Below are positions 1 through 6,383 of a stretch of 24,322 nt of DNA, piece by piece. The DNA is taken from the IMG/VR virus record IMGVR_UViG_3300044237_000360, positions 1 through 24,322 of that record. One strand, written 5' to 3'. The notes beneath the pieces are model-generated. The model had not been told where the DNA came from, did no database searches, and was given only the letters and a program-made list of their open reading frames with translations. Within the stretch, counting starts at the first letter, position 1. The number at the start of each line of letters is the position of its first letter. Both the position numbers and the translations under genes were made by a program. Source of the DNA: a virus.

Positions 1-312
1 TCCGACACCTCCTATAGCTGATGTACCCACTTGCGAGCTTGGTGTAATATTTGCTTTACCCGTTATTGTTAAGGTTCCAACAGAAACTGTTGCCAGTTGT
101 GTTGTCGGTGACACATTAGCTTTTGCGACAACTGTAGGTGTGCCAAGTGCAGATGTCGATGATTGTCCTGTAAGGGTAAGATTAGCTTCACCATCAATAC
201 TAGGTGATCCTACGGATCCTGTGCCGACTTGTGATGAGGGTGTTATATTAGCTTTAGCTACAACTGAAACAGTGCCAAGTGCACTTGTAGCTGCTACACC
301 TGTGAGTGTAAC
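1..312 (-). repeat. In-frame 66-nt tandem repeats (22 aa)
   Basis: Four full units (312-247, 246-181, 180-115, 114-49) and a partial fifth (48-1) read as 22-residue repeats without any indel. Units alternate between two types: one begins VTLTG or LTLTG with TSALG, the other begins ITPSSQVG or VSPTTQLA with SVG. The real period may therefore be 44 residues. DNA identity between units is only moderate, so selection appears to act on the protein rather than on recent duplication. Confidence 0.85.
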
Positions 313-378
313 GGGTATGGGTTCACTCCAAGGCCCTTCTCCCCAGGTGCCTCGACCCCAACCAGTTATATTAGCCAT
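1..378 (-). CDS. 22-residue-repeat virion protein, 3' end outside window
   Basis: The frame is open from an ATG at 376-378 to the window edge, giving 126 residues without a stop. The first 22 residues are rich in Gly and Trp (ANITGWGRGTWGEGPW). After them the protein consists of units exactly 22 residues long, each with a TSALG or GSVG core and most ending in AN. Such Ser/Thr/Ala/Gly/Val repeats suggest stacked beta-hairpins, as in fibrous or surface virion proteins. Similar N-termini followed by repeats occur in marine podovirus structural proteins as I remember them, but I cannot name a family. It starts 4 nt after the stop of the upstream gene, at the distal part of the virion operon. A tail-fibre or head-fibre role is inference. 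Confidence 0.75.
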   Translation of the reverse strand, partial: MANITGWGRGTWGEGPWSEPIPVTLTGVAATSALGTVSVVAKANITPSSQVGTGSVGSPSIDGEANLTLTGQSSTSALGTPTVVAKANVSPTTQLATVSVGTLTITGKANITPSSQVGTSAIGGVG

Positions 379-382
379 AAGG

Positions 383-811
383 CTAAGCTATTCTGATAAT
401 CGCTGTGCTTGCTGCTGCTGCAGGAAATACTATAGTAAAATCGCCTGCTGTAGATGTTTTGTCACCACCAAAATCTATAGTTGCTACAGATTTATTACTA
501 TCTGATGAGTTGTAAATCATACAACCTCTAGCAGTTATAGTTGCAGTTCCAAATGTTAAATCTGCAAAATCAGTAAAACCAGTGGTGCCACTAGATGTAG
601 GATCTACTCTAGTTAAATTACTACCGCCAGATGTGTAGTTTGTGCCACTAGCTTGTCCTGTAGTGGTAAAAGCTGTAGTTGTAGCACCTAAGGTAGCTGA
701 ACTTGTATATAAGGCTAATTTAAAGGTATCACCACCAGAGTTTTTAAAATTATGCACAGCTTCAAGAAGTTCTTTTTTGAAACTTGTGGTTAAAGTAGAG
801 CTTATAGCCAT
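383..811 (-). CDS. Putative virion structural protein, 142 aa
   Basis: The protein is rich in Thr, Ser, Gly and Ala. A short amphipathic N-terminus (SFKKELLEAVHNF) is followed by sequence with strong beta character (FKLALYTSSATL, FTDFADLTFGTATITARGCM, FTIVFPAAAA). This composition fits a small capsid, tail or fibre-associated protein. Proteins beginning with a similar LYTSSATLGA segment are common in marine phage structural clusters as I recall, with no assigned function. It lies between a 99-aa gene and the 22-residue-repeat protein in the virion operon. The ATG at 809-811 is the first in frame. Exact role unknown. Confidence 0.75.
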   Translation of the reverse strand: MAISSTLTTSFKKELLEAVHNFKNSGGDTFKLALYTSSATLGATTTAFTTTGQASGTNYTSGGSNLTRVDPTSSGTTGFTDFADLTFGTATITARGCMIYNSSDSNKSVATIDFGGDKTSTAGDFTIVFPAAAASTAIIRIA

Positions 812-812
812 A

Positions 813-1112
813 TTAAATACCTCTAATAATTTTTGCTAATTCTTCCTCTCCACCACCTATTAAATCTTGTATTAGAGAGGCTTTATAAGATTTTAACGCA
901 TTTTTTATATAAATCAAACACACTTGATATATAGCATCTTTGTAAGCTTTGGCTTGTTCTTTGATATGTGGCTCCTTGTCTTCAGAGTAACTTACAATTT
1001 TTTCTGTAAGTCTTTCAGCCCAAAATTCAGGGGGATGGCCACCAAAATTTGTAGTTTTAGCTTCAATAATACCTAATTCTGGCATCCCAGCAGGTGTGAT
1101 CTTATCTACCAT
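813..1112 (-). CDS. Conserved hypothetical phage protein, 99 aa
   Basis: I do not recognise a named domain. The N-terminus reads MVDKITPAGMPELGIIEAKT, followed by PPEFWAERLTEKI and then a mostly helical remainder (EQAKAYKDAIYQVCLIYIKNALKSYKASLIQDLI). No signal peptide or clear membrane segment is seen; the VCLIYI patch is short and flanked by charges, so an amphipathic helix is more likely. The start overlaps the end of the 243-aa gene by 7 nt, and 1 nt separates its stop from the next ATG, which places it firmly in the virion operon. Its position next to late structural genes suggests a virion or assembly role, but nothing in the sequence shows this. Confidence 0.7.
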   Translation of the reverse strand: MVDKITPAGMPELGIIEAKTTNFGGHPPEFWAERLTEKIVSYSEDKEPHIKEQAKAYKDAIYQVCLIYIKNALKSYKASLIQDLIGGGEEELAKIIRGI

Positions 1113-1837
1113 TTTTTAGGTTCTGGTGGTTTTAAATGACTGTCGTTGCGATCAATTAGCGTTGGTTCTTGCGATTTTTTAACTATATCTAGATTATCAA
1201 TGCGTTCTAGCTTTATACCCTTTTCATCTACTAAAATGATATATGGATTTTTAAGTCTATGATAACCATAAAGTTTCTGTTCTGCTGGTACATCTGTATC
1301 TAATAAACTTGATGTATGCGCTACTTCTACTTGCATACCCGCAGAAATACACTTACTCAACCAGAACTCTACGCACCCTCGCCCTGCTTCTGCAAAGTGC
1401 AAATTACCTTTGTAAGAGAAATCTATACCAAAAAGTTTAAGATTTGCAACTTCATTCCAAAATGCAAAAGCTATAGCATAGGCTACTGTGTTGTTTAGGT
1501 AATGACAATTTGAATACTGGACTACTTCTTCAAGTGGATATTCAACCAATCCAGGGCATCTTTCATCTAACTCACATGTATATATAGGACCTTCATGTTC
1601 TAAAAGCATTTCTTTCATACTTTCTGTCTGACCACCAGCGTCCTCTGTATCTAAAAATCGTGATGCAGGATCCATCATAAATACTCTATCGTGATATATT
1701 ACCGATGCTACTCCATTTATGGCCCATACTTCATCAAAATGAACCCCATGCGATTTAGCTAAATTATAATCAAACCAACTTTTACCCATACCAACGATGG
1801 CAACTGTTTTGCCTTTAAGGCTTTCTGTATTACTCAT
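1106..1837 (-). CDS. Rossmann-like protein, DUF115/MptE-like candidate
   Basis: The 243-residue protein opens with a strand-loop-helix that looks like a nucleotide-binding start: KTVAIVGMGKSWFDYNLA at about residues 10-27. DEVWAINGV follows (about 35-43), then DRVFMMDP, and later the segment LNNTVAYAIAFAFWNEV with NLKLFGIDFSY (about 114-142). This order matches the DUF115/MptE-like and sialyltransferase-like proteins, where a Gly-rich first loop, a VWAIN-type second strand and a GVD-like strand recur. That assignment is by motif reading only. Such proteins in other genomes handle pterins or transfer sugars, so surface modification of the virion or host is possible. The last 40 residues are charged. 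Alternatively it may be a non-enzymatic virion protein. Confidence 0.7.
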   Translation of the reverse strand: MSNTESLKGKTVAIVGMGKSWFDYNLAKSHGVHFDEVWAINGVASVIYHDRVFMMDPASRFLDTEDAGGQTESMKEMLLEHEGPIYTCELDERCPGLVEYPLEEVVQYSNCHYLNNTVAYAIAFAFWNEVANLKLFGIDFSYKGNLHFAEAGRGCVEFWLSKCISAGMQVEVAHTSSLLDTDVPAEQKLYGYHRLKNPYIILVDEKGIKLERIDNLDIVKKSQEPTLIDRNDSHLKPPEPKKW

Positions 1838-1844
1838 TTTTATT

Positions 1845-2519
1845 TTATGAAACCGATGACCTCAAAGAATCGTAACGGTATTCATCTCTTCTCCCCCTAG
1901 CTTCTGCAAGATTTTTCAACCTTGATATTTCCATCATAAAGCGTTGCTCATATTGTTGTTGCATGTCGCTTTCCCCTTTTAAAAATATATTTGCCTCTAC
2001 TAAACACCCATACAATAAAGCGTTTCTAGCATTAGTAGACAGCCATGTGCCCGTAGTATCTGTAACTAATGAAGTTGGTTTGAAAAGGTAATGTAACTCA
2101 ACACTGTAATTGGAATCTGGCACAGGACTTACTATTAATGTAGAGCCATTATTTGTCGCTGTAGAGAGCTCTTTATCAAAATCAGCATAATACTTGGGTA
2201 AATCCCTAAGCGTTGTATCTGTTGGATCTACGATGTATTCACGCATAAAAGATGGATGTTTTTTATCTAAATAATGATAATCACCATTGCCATCAATAAC
2301 TGCGAGTGAAAAACTCATTTGAAAGTCTGACGGTGTTGTTAAATATGTGTTGCCTGCGGTTAGAGAGCCTGTTACATTTTTTCTAAAAAAGTCAAACTGC
2401 ACTAATTCAAATATGCGTTCTTCAGCGTTTTTTATAAAGTCATCTAAGCTGTTTACAAAGGTAGTTTCTTCGTTTTCAACATAGTTTTGTATTAATGTCT
2501 TGAGTTCGGCTAATGTCAT
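1845..2519 (-). CDS. Head-tail adaptor-type protein (SU10-like family)
   Basis: The N-terminus MTLAELKTLIQNYVENEETT, a helical stretch (DDFIKNAEERIFELVQ) and a following NVTGSLTAGNTYLTTPSDF segment are the pattern I know from adaptor proteins of short-tailed phages such as SU10. These form a ring beneath the portal and join head to tail. The central part is beta-rich (LIVSPVPDSNYSVELHYLF) and the C-terminus is helical and charged (ISRLKNLAEARGRRDEYR), as in adaptor helical bundles. At 224 aa it fits the family. The ATG overlaps the stop of the preceding gene by 4 nt. Assignment as adaptor is fairly good; its exact position in the neck is inference. Confidence 0.75.
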   Translation of the reverse strand: MTLAELKTLIQNYVENEETTFVNSLDDFIKNAEERIFELVQFDFFRKNVTGSLTAGNTYLTTPSDFQMSFSLAVIDGNGDYHYLDKKHPSFMREYIVDPTDTTLRDLPKYYADFDKELSTATNNGSTLIVSPVPDSNYSVELHYLFKPTSLVTDTTGTWLSTNARNALLYGCLVEANIFLKGESDMQQQYEQRFMMEISRLKNLAEARGRRDEYRYDSLRSSVS

Positions 2520-2857
2520 GTGATAACTATTGTAACCTCACCTACACTACCTGTCATCTTGGAAACTGTAAAGTTTGCAGGTAAAGTTGATGGGTTCATG
2601 TAGTCTGGTCTAAAGATATTTGAATTTACAACAACAACAAACCCTTCACCTTCTTCTGCGTCATTATTAGGACGTGGTTTGTATAAAGCCTCAGGATCCG
2701 CAGTAGCAGTGAGTGGCTCTAATTGTGGATGTTTTGGTTCATAACAATGTGGACAAACCTTAGCACCATTCCATTCTTCTTTTAACTCTAGAAGCTTATA
2801 TTCAAAACCACATCTATCACATAATGCTTTTGCAAATTTACCTAAAGCGTATGCCAT
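2516..2857 (-). CDS. Zinc-ribbon virion-module protein, 113 aa
   Basis: Two CxxC knuckles are visible, CDRC at residues 13-16 and CPHC at 35-38, separated by about 18 residues. This is a classic zinc-ribbon spacing. EPKHPQLEP follows directly. The rest (about 45-113) is acidic then beta-rich, ending GEVTIVIT. Proteins with this N-terminal ribbon and a KHPQLEP continuation are frequent between neck genes of marine podoviruses, in my recollection, without known function. It sits between the two adaptor-type genes: its ATG overlaps the upstream stop by one base and its stop overlaps the downstream start by 4 nt. Strong coupling suggests a structural or assembly partner of the neck. DNA binding cannot be inferred from the ribbon alone. 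Confidence 0.75.
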   Translation of the reverse strand: MAYALGKFAKALCDRCGFEYKLLELKEEWNGAKVCPHCYEPKHPQLEPLTATADPEALYKPRPNNDAEEGEGFVVVVNSNIFRPDYMNPSTLPANFTVSKMTGSVGEVTIVIT

Positions 2858-3528
2858 TAGTTCATCCTTATGTCAGGTCTTACTCTAAATGATGCTCTAT
2901 CCTCATCTTGATCTGCAGCTCTTCTAAATTCTTCCTCATACATTGCTTTAAGTTGTGGTGTAAGTTGTGGATTCTTCTTCATAGACAAGTAGTACGCTAA
3001 ACCAGCAACAAAACAAGGATAAAACCTAAACGGCATGTCCATAGTATTAGTTGCAGCATCTGCATCATCCATTCTTACAAGCTTGTTAAAAACTAAAATA
3101 TCCGTGCTATTTTCTGGTGCAGGCCATATTTTTAAAGCAGGTGTAGTTAATTTATCAAAAAAGAACTGTGAGGGTCTTGCTTTTGTTTCTTTATTTGGAA
3201 TGTTTAGATATTCAGATCTACTAATTCTGTTCATGCTAATATCAGTTTGCTCTTGGTTTACAGTCCTACGCACCACTACATCTAATACATCAATTACATT
3301 AGCATTTAATGAATAACTAGAAGTGCCTTCAGTAACAGTTTGTGTGGCTTGTTCTATAGTCCATTGATTGAGACCTCTATTAGCCCATTCAGCTAACATA
3401 AGATTTACACTTCTAATAGCAGTTTTAAGATCATATCCTGTTCTTAATTCAGCACCACACCTCTCGTAGGCCTCTTCTATAAACTCTGTTACATTCGGTT
3501 CAAAATTTGTGCTGCCAGATAATGCCAT
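2857..3528 (-). CDS. Neck/tail adaptor-type structural protein, 223 aa
   Basis: The sequence starts with a helical segment (VTEFIEEAYERCGAELRTGYDL, AIRSVNLMLAEWANRGLNQW). A beta-rich middle follows (TSSYSLNANVIDVLDVVVRR, ALKIWPAPENSTDILVF), then a C-terminal helical part ending PQLKAMYEEEFRRAADQDEDR. This helix-sheet-helix plan, with a conserved IEEAYERCG start and LKIWPAP centre, is what I associate with tail accessory or adaptor proteins of P22-like and SU10-like podoviruses. It precedes the zinc-ribbon gene and the second adaptor gene, with one-base overlaps on both sides. A neck or tail-tube role is likely; which ring it forms is not visible. Confidence 0.72.
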   Translation of the reverse strand: MALSGSTNFEPNVTEFIEEAYERCGAELRTGYDLKTAIRSVNLMLAEWANRGLNQWTIEQATQTVTEGTSSYSLNANVIDVLDVVVRRTVNQEQTDISMNRISRSEYLNIPNKETKARPSQFFFDKLTTPALKIWPAPENSTDILVFNKLVRMDDADAATNTMDMPFRFYPCFVAGLAYYLSMKKNPQLTPQLKAMYEEEFRRAADQDEDRASFRVRPDIRMN

Positions 3529-4217
3529 TAATCTTTCCTATCATCTTGATTATATAGATTATCAAATGTTGTGTATGAATCCATATAACTATCGTGTTTC
3601 TCTGCTGAGTGAATCCATTGACTTGGTGAAAAATCGGGCGGCCCGTCACCAACACGCCAAAGAGCTGGATTTGTAGCTCTCACTCTATTGTTTGGTAAAG
3701 CTACAAAATTACCAGTATATTCACCAGCGTCTGTCAAATATAACACATGTGACTGTTTATGTTGAGCAGAATCGTCTGCGATACTATTTTCTGTGTAATC
3801 TACAGTAAACATATAGGTGCCTGTATAGAACTCACCCCCTATTTTGCATATCCAGGGAGAAGAGCTAACTCTATCTAATACTACTACTGAATGATGATGA
3901 CTCAAACAATCCCAAGGTTGTGCTAAATGATCCTCCATAGGTGTAGGCCATTCATCCACTGGTACATCAGCTATAAGTGCTTGTATTGGCATCCTTGCCC
4001 ACATAGCACCACCATGTATATTTTCATCTGGATGATCCTCTAGATCTGTTTCGCAACCAGTGAATACCACTTGAAAAGACAAAGATCTGTCTGGAATAGT
4101 GTTAACTGCAAAGGCTAAGGCATGCAGATATTCTCCGTGATATTTTTGATGGTTTGCTGTAAATTCTTTACGCACCCAACATTTGAACTGTGGTATGTTC
4201 GATATTAGATAAGACAA
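3528..4217 (-). CDS. Conserved virion-module protein with TTG start, 229 aa
   Basis: No named domain is recognised. The protein has several aromatic and histidine-rich stretches (YHGEYLHALAFAVNTIP, GGAMWARMPIQALIADV, CLSHHHSVVVLDR) and looks like a compact globular beta-rich protein with an acidic C-terminus. Similar proteins occur in marine phage neck modules as I remember them. The start appears to be TTG (4215-4217): the only in-frame upstream codons before a TAG are GGG, GTT and ATT. An AGGGGG Shine-Dalgarno sequence lies about 6 nt upstream of the TTG. The weak start codon behind a strong ribosome site may set a low copy number. It directly follows the small basic-protein block and precedes the adaptor genes. 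Confidence 0.72.
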   Translation of the reverse strand: MSYLISNIPQFKCWVRKEFTANHQKYHGEYLHALAFAVNTIPDRSLSFQVVFTGCETDLEDHPDENIHGGAMWARMPIQALIADVPVDEWPTPMEDHLAQPWDCLSHHHSVVVLDRVSSSPWICKIGGEFYTGTYMFTVDYTENSIADDSAQHKQSHVLYLTDAGEYTGNFVALPNNRVRATNPALWRVGDGPPDFSPSQWIHSAEKHDSYMDSYTTFDNLYNQDDRKD

Positions 4218-4238
4218 AATAACCCCCTAGTCTTAGTT

Positions 4239-4493
4239 TTAAACTCTTCCGCCTTTTGACATGTATTTACTAGCTTTTCCACCTCTAGCCATGTACTTTG
4301 AAGCTTTACCACCTTTAGCCATATATTTAGATGCCTTCCCACCTTTTGCCATATATTTAGATGCTTTTCCGCCCTTTGCCATATATTTTGAAGCCTTACC
4401 GCCTTTTGCCATGTATTTTGAGGCTTTGCCACCTTTAGCCATGTACTTACTGACTTTACCGCCCATAGCGTATCCTTTTGTTCTTCTATACAT
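4239..4493 (-). CDS. Lysine-rich decapeptide-repeat protein, 84 aa
   Basis: After a short MYRRTKGYAMGG leader the protein is a tandem array of the decapeptide MAKGGKASKY with small variations (VSKY, MARGG, MSKGG), ending KGGRV. Each unit carries three lysines, two glycines, one methionine and one tyrosine. No hydrophobic core is possible, so it is probably extended or disordered and strongly basic, as expected for a nucleic-acid or polyanion ligand. A good AAGGA ribosome site precedes the ATG and overlaps the end of the 62-aa gene. Function unknown; candidates are DNA condensation in the head or a multi-site substrate for the SET protein encoded 1 kb upstream. A second frame (4205-4432) is open across the repeats but has no independent support. 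Confidence 0.75.
   Translation of the reverse strand: MYRRTKGYAMGGKVSKYMAKGGKASKYMAKGGKASKYMAKGGKASKYMAKGGKASKYMAKGGKASKYMARGGKASKYMSKGGRV
4261..4470 (-). repeat. Seven 30-bp tandem repeats inside the decapeptide gene
   Basis: Seven adjoining 30-bp units begin at 4261, 4291, 4321, 4351, 4381, 4411 and 4441 on the plus strand, each starting ATRTAYTT and ending CC or near it. Differences between units fall mostly at third codon positions of the minus-strand gene, so the decapeptide is conserved while the DNA drifts. This points to selection on the peptide rather than a recent slippage product. The length is a multiple of three in all units. There are no unique spacers, so it is not a CRISPR array. 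Confidence 0.9.
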
Positions 4494-4495
4494 AA

Positions 4496-4684
4496 TTAAT
4501 CCTTTTTCTTTGGTCTGCCTTTCTTAGCAGTTGTTTTCTTTGCAGCAGCCTTTTTTTTCGGCTTTACTTGATTGCCAGAAGAATCTAAATAAATACGATC
4601 TTCGACAACGGGCTGATCTGGTCTGACTTTTGCATCAAGTCTTGCTTGTAATTTTGGATCTACACTAGATTTTTTCTTTGGCAT
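4496..4684 (-). CDS. Histone-H1-like basic protein with AT-hook-like tail, 62 aa
   Basis: The 62-residue protein has a charged N-terminus (MPKKKSSVDPKLQARLDAKV), a short middle (DRIYLDSSGNQV) and a C-terminal tail of lysine, alanine and proline (KPKKKAAAKKTTAKKGRPKK, then KD). The KKGRPKKK stretch matches the AT-hook core GRP flanked by basic residues, which binds the minor groove of AT-rich DNA. The KKAAAKKTTAKK part resembles histone H1 tails. This suggests DNA binding and compaction, either in the virion or on host DNA; the function is inferred from composition. It lies between the EF-hand-like 148-aa gene and the decapeptide-repeat gene, two to eight bases from each. Confidence 0.75.
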   Translation of the reverse strand: MPKKKSSVDPKLQARLDAKVRPDQPVVEDRIYLDSSGNQVKPKKKAAAKKTTAKKGRPKKKD

Positions 4685-4692
4685 ATCTTCTC

Positions 4693-5139
4693 CTAACTAA
4701 TAGTTGTGACCTTTCTTTTGTCAGGTCTGACAGCTCCACAACCTCTTGCTATAAAGCCACCTTTTTTCATTTTAACACGATTTTGTTTTTTCATGGCTTT
4801 TTCGATTGCCATACCTCTTTTCATCTCATAGGATGAAATTTTGCCATCTTTATCAAGATCTGCTTTTTTTCTATTCTTTAACATTGTTGTGCCTCCTGTC
4901 TTCATAGAAACTCTTGCCTTTTTTGTGTTTGCAACCACTGTTTTACCTTTAGCCCCTGCTCTTTTTTTCTTTCTTGCAGTTTTTGCTCTTTCTGACTTAG
5001 ATAAACTTCTAGCTTTTGCAGCTGGTAAACAACGATCTGGGTTTTTTTTATCTTTACTTGTGCCGCAAGGCCCTTTAATAGATCCATCTGTGCCAATGCG
5101 CACCCAGTTTTGTTCACGCCACTGCTTAAGTTGTCCCAT
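4693..5139 (-). CDS. Basic protein with EF-hand-like loop, 148 aa
   Basis: Three parts can be read. Residues 1-42 include DWVRIG-type sequence (NWVRIGTDGSIKGPCGTSKD) with two cysteines; this opening is widespread in marine phages as I remember. Residues 43-90 are lysine/arginine-rich (KSERAKTARKKKRAGAKGK). Residues 94-105 (DLDKDGKISSYE) fit a calcium-binding EF-hand loop with Asp at positions 1, 3 and 5, Gly at 6, Ile at 8 and Glu at 12. The C-terminus MKKGGFIARGCGAVRPDKRK shares its GGF..RG.GAV pattern with the next protein upstream. Start ATG overlaps the preceding TAA by one base (TAATG). Function unknown; a basic virion or DNA-associated protein is plausible. Confidence 0.75.
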   Translation of the reverse strand: MGQLKQWREQNWVRIGTDGSIKGPCGTSKDKKNPDRCLPAAKARSLSKSERAKTARKKKRAGAKGKTVVANTKKARVSMKTGGTTMLKNRKKADLDKDGKISSYEMKRGMAIEKAMKKQNRVKMKKGGFIARGCGAVRPDKRKVTTIS

Positions 5140-5462
5140 TACCTTAGTCTATCTGACATGACAGCACCTTGGCCTCTAATACTTACGAAGCCACCCTTAG
5201 CCTTTTTTTTCCTTTTTTTACTGCCTTTTGCATAATTAGGATCTTTACAATACTTCGATGCAGCCATATTTGCATATGCTGAAGGGTATGTATCAAAAGT
5301 TCTTTTTGCCCAAGCTTTGCCCTCTGGGCAAATTTTGCCTCCACTTTTAACTTTACCTCCCTTTTTCATTTTAAGAGTTTGTAATGTTTTTGCTTGTTTT
5401 GCATGCGTTTTGCTTGCTTTTTGCAGACCCTTAATAACTTTTTTTAATTTTTGTTTAGCCAT
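5139..5462 (-). CDS. Basic protein with YPSAYAN motif, 107 aa
   Basis: The first 40 residues are a lysine-rich helix (KQKLKKVIKGLQKASKTHAK) followed by KMKKGGKVKSGGK. Residues 44-75 hold the motif CPEGKAWAKRTFDTYPSAYA, with a second Cys shortly after (KYCKDP). The YPSAYAN signature occurs in many small phage and giant-virus proteins of unknown role, possibly the DUF5872 group; I could not check this. The C-terminus is KAKGGFVSIRGQGAV, matching the 148-aa neighbour. The start overlaps the end of the SET gene by 8 nt and the stop overlaps the next start, so expression is tightly coupled. Its many lysines make it another potential substrate of the SET enzyme. Confidence 0.75.
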   Translation of the reverse strand: MAKQKLKKVIKGLQKASKTHAKQAKTLQTLKMKKGGKVKSGGKICPEGKAWAKRTFDTYPSAYANMAASKYCKDPNYAKGSKKRKKKAKGGFVSIRGQGAVMSDRLR

Positions 5463-5790
5463 AATTTAACTCGTCTAAATGATAGTTTAGCGTAAGCTCC
5501 TCGCCAACACTAATTTTTTTTGATGTAATTACATTAAAAACTCTATAGTCGTCCCAGTCTAATTCTTCGCTAAGGTAACAATTTGAATCTTCTGAGTGAT
5601 TTAAAAAGCCCCCTATGGATGTTCTTACATAACCTTTTATAATAGGAACTTTTATATGTGACATACCTAAATCAAAATCTTTGTCAATATTATCTACCGC
5701 AAACAGTCCATATCCTTCTATAGGGCTTTTTTGAACTTCAATACAATCTGGTAATGGTTTGTAATAAAATTTATTATAAACAGGATACAT
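5455..5790 (-). CDS. Minimal SET-domain protein-lysine methyltransferase
   Basis: At 111 residues the protein is almost only a SET domain, which uses S-adenosylmethionine to methylate lysine side chains of proteins. The marks are visible in order: KSPIEGYGLFA at 21-31 (SET-N with the SAM-binding GxG region), GGFLNHSEDSNCYL at 60-73 (pseudoknot NHS..N), and ISVGEELTLNY at 93-103 with the expected catalytic Tyr at 103. No pre-SET or Cys-rich post-SET region is present. Its size is close to the chlorovirus vSET enzyme (119 aa), which methylates histone H3. It overlaps its neighbours on both sides (TAATG upstream, 8 nt downstream), all encoding lysine-rich proteins. Substrates are not shown by the sequence; the neighbouring basic proteins, host ribosomal proteins or HU-type proteins are candidates. 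Confidence 0.85.
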   Translation of the reverse strand: MYPVYNKFYYKPLPDCIEVQKSPIEGYGLFAVDNIDKDFDLGMSHIKVPIIKGYVRTSIGGFLNHSEDSNCYLSEELDWDDYRVFNVITSKKISVGEELTLNYHLDELNYG

Positions 5791-6080
5791 TATTTAGTTC
5801 TGCCAAATTTTTTACGTATTGAGTCTTTACCACGCCTAAATATTTCTGCTTGCCTTGGCTTGCCACCATACTTAGATCTTTGTTCACCCACTGTTAATAT
5901 TTGTATTAATCTAGCAAAAGGTTTTTTAGTTTTTTTAACTTTAGCAACTGTATCTCTTGCATCTTGGACTGTAGCATATTTAATAGAAACTGTATCTTTA
6001 GGGTTTTCATCAGTATAAAGCCTTCGACCTGAACCTTTTGGTTTTTTACCAGTGCCTTTCTTTGGATCTGACTTAGCCAT
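5790..6080 (-). CDS. Conserved basic phage protein, 96 aa
   Basis: The N-terminus reads DPKKGTGKKPKGSGRRLYTD followed by ENPKDTVSIKY. I recognise this GTGKKPKGSGRRLYTDENP pattern from small proteins of cyanophages and other marine phages, where no function is assigned. The second half is amphipathic and basic (ATVQDARDTVAKVKKTKKPF, RLIQILTVGEQRSKYGGK, then RRGKDSIRKKFGRTK). No cysteine or membrane segment. It precedes the SET gene, with the TAA and ATG sharing one base, so the two are probably translated together. It could be a substrate or partner of SET, or a DNA-binding virion component; both are inference. Confidence 0.75.
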   Translation of the reverse strand: MAKSDPKKGTGKKPKGSGRRLYTDENPKDTVSIKYATVQDARDTVAKVKKTKKPFARLIQILTVGEQRSKYGGKPRQAEIFRRGKDSIRKKFGRTK

Positions 6081-6380
6081 TTAACATTTCCACCTTCTTC
6101 TAGCTTGTCTAATTCTTGAATTTGGATTGTTTCTTGTTTTTGCAGAACTTTTCTTTAATTGCCCTAGCGACCTTGCACAAAAAGATTTTCTTCTTTTAGC
6201 TGCTTTGCTACCTTTTTTTACCTTGCCAGTAACAGCGCCTTTTAATTTAGATCCTGGGTTAGCTTTTCTATAAGCTCTTATTCCTTTCTTAGTCATACCC
6301 GCCCCTTTTTTAGTGGGGCGGTAATTACCACCTTTACCAGTTGTTCTGCGTATTTGTTTAGCTTTTCGTCTGGTAGCCAT
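6081..6380 (-). CDS. DUF6321-like basic protein, 99 aa
   Basis: The central block GAGMTKKGIRAYRKANPGSK (27-45) with KLKGAV, then GSKAAKRRKSFCARS (57-71), and the extreme C-terminus RRRWKC match the DUF6321 pattern as I remember it from marine phages and giant viruses: a GMT.KG...YR..NPGSKL start, an RR.SFCAR centre and a terminal W.C. The function of that family is unknown. About a third of the residues are Arg or Lys. The two conserved Cys could bind metal or a partner. It begins the basic-protein block after two structural genes and ends one base before the next start. Confidence 0.78.
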   Translation of the reverse strand: MATRRKAKQIRRTTGKGGNYRPTKKGAGMTKKGIRAYRKANPGSKLKGAVTGKVKKGSKAAKRRKSFCARSLGQLKKSSAKTRNNPNSRIRQARRRWKC

Positions 6381-6383
6381 TCA

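Noticed and set aside
4205-4432. Second minus-strand frame open across the decapeptide repeats (75 aa, Trp/Gln-rich repeats)
   Set aside because: Because the repeat unit is a multiple of three, any frame through it is periodic and open. This frame has no ribosome site and overlaps the next gene's start.
4261-4470. CRISPR-like array of 30-bp repeats
   Set aside because: The units adjoin directly without unique spacers, differ at third codon positions and encode a peptide.
4261-4527. Plus-strand ORF of 88 aa with hydrophobic repeats
   Set aside because: It is the complement of the decapeptide gene; the periodicity and synonymous drift are explained by the minus strand.
5783-5789. GGATACA inside the start of the SET gene as another operator
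   Set aside because: It lies in coding sequence without a matching promoter; a 7-mer of this kind is expected by chance in 24 kb.
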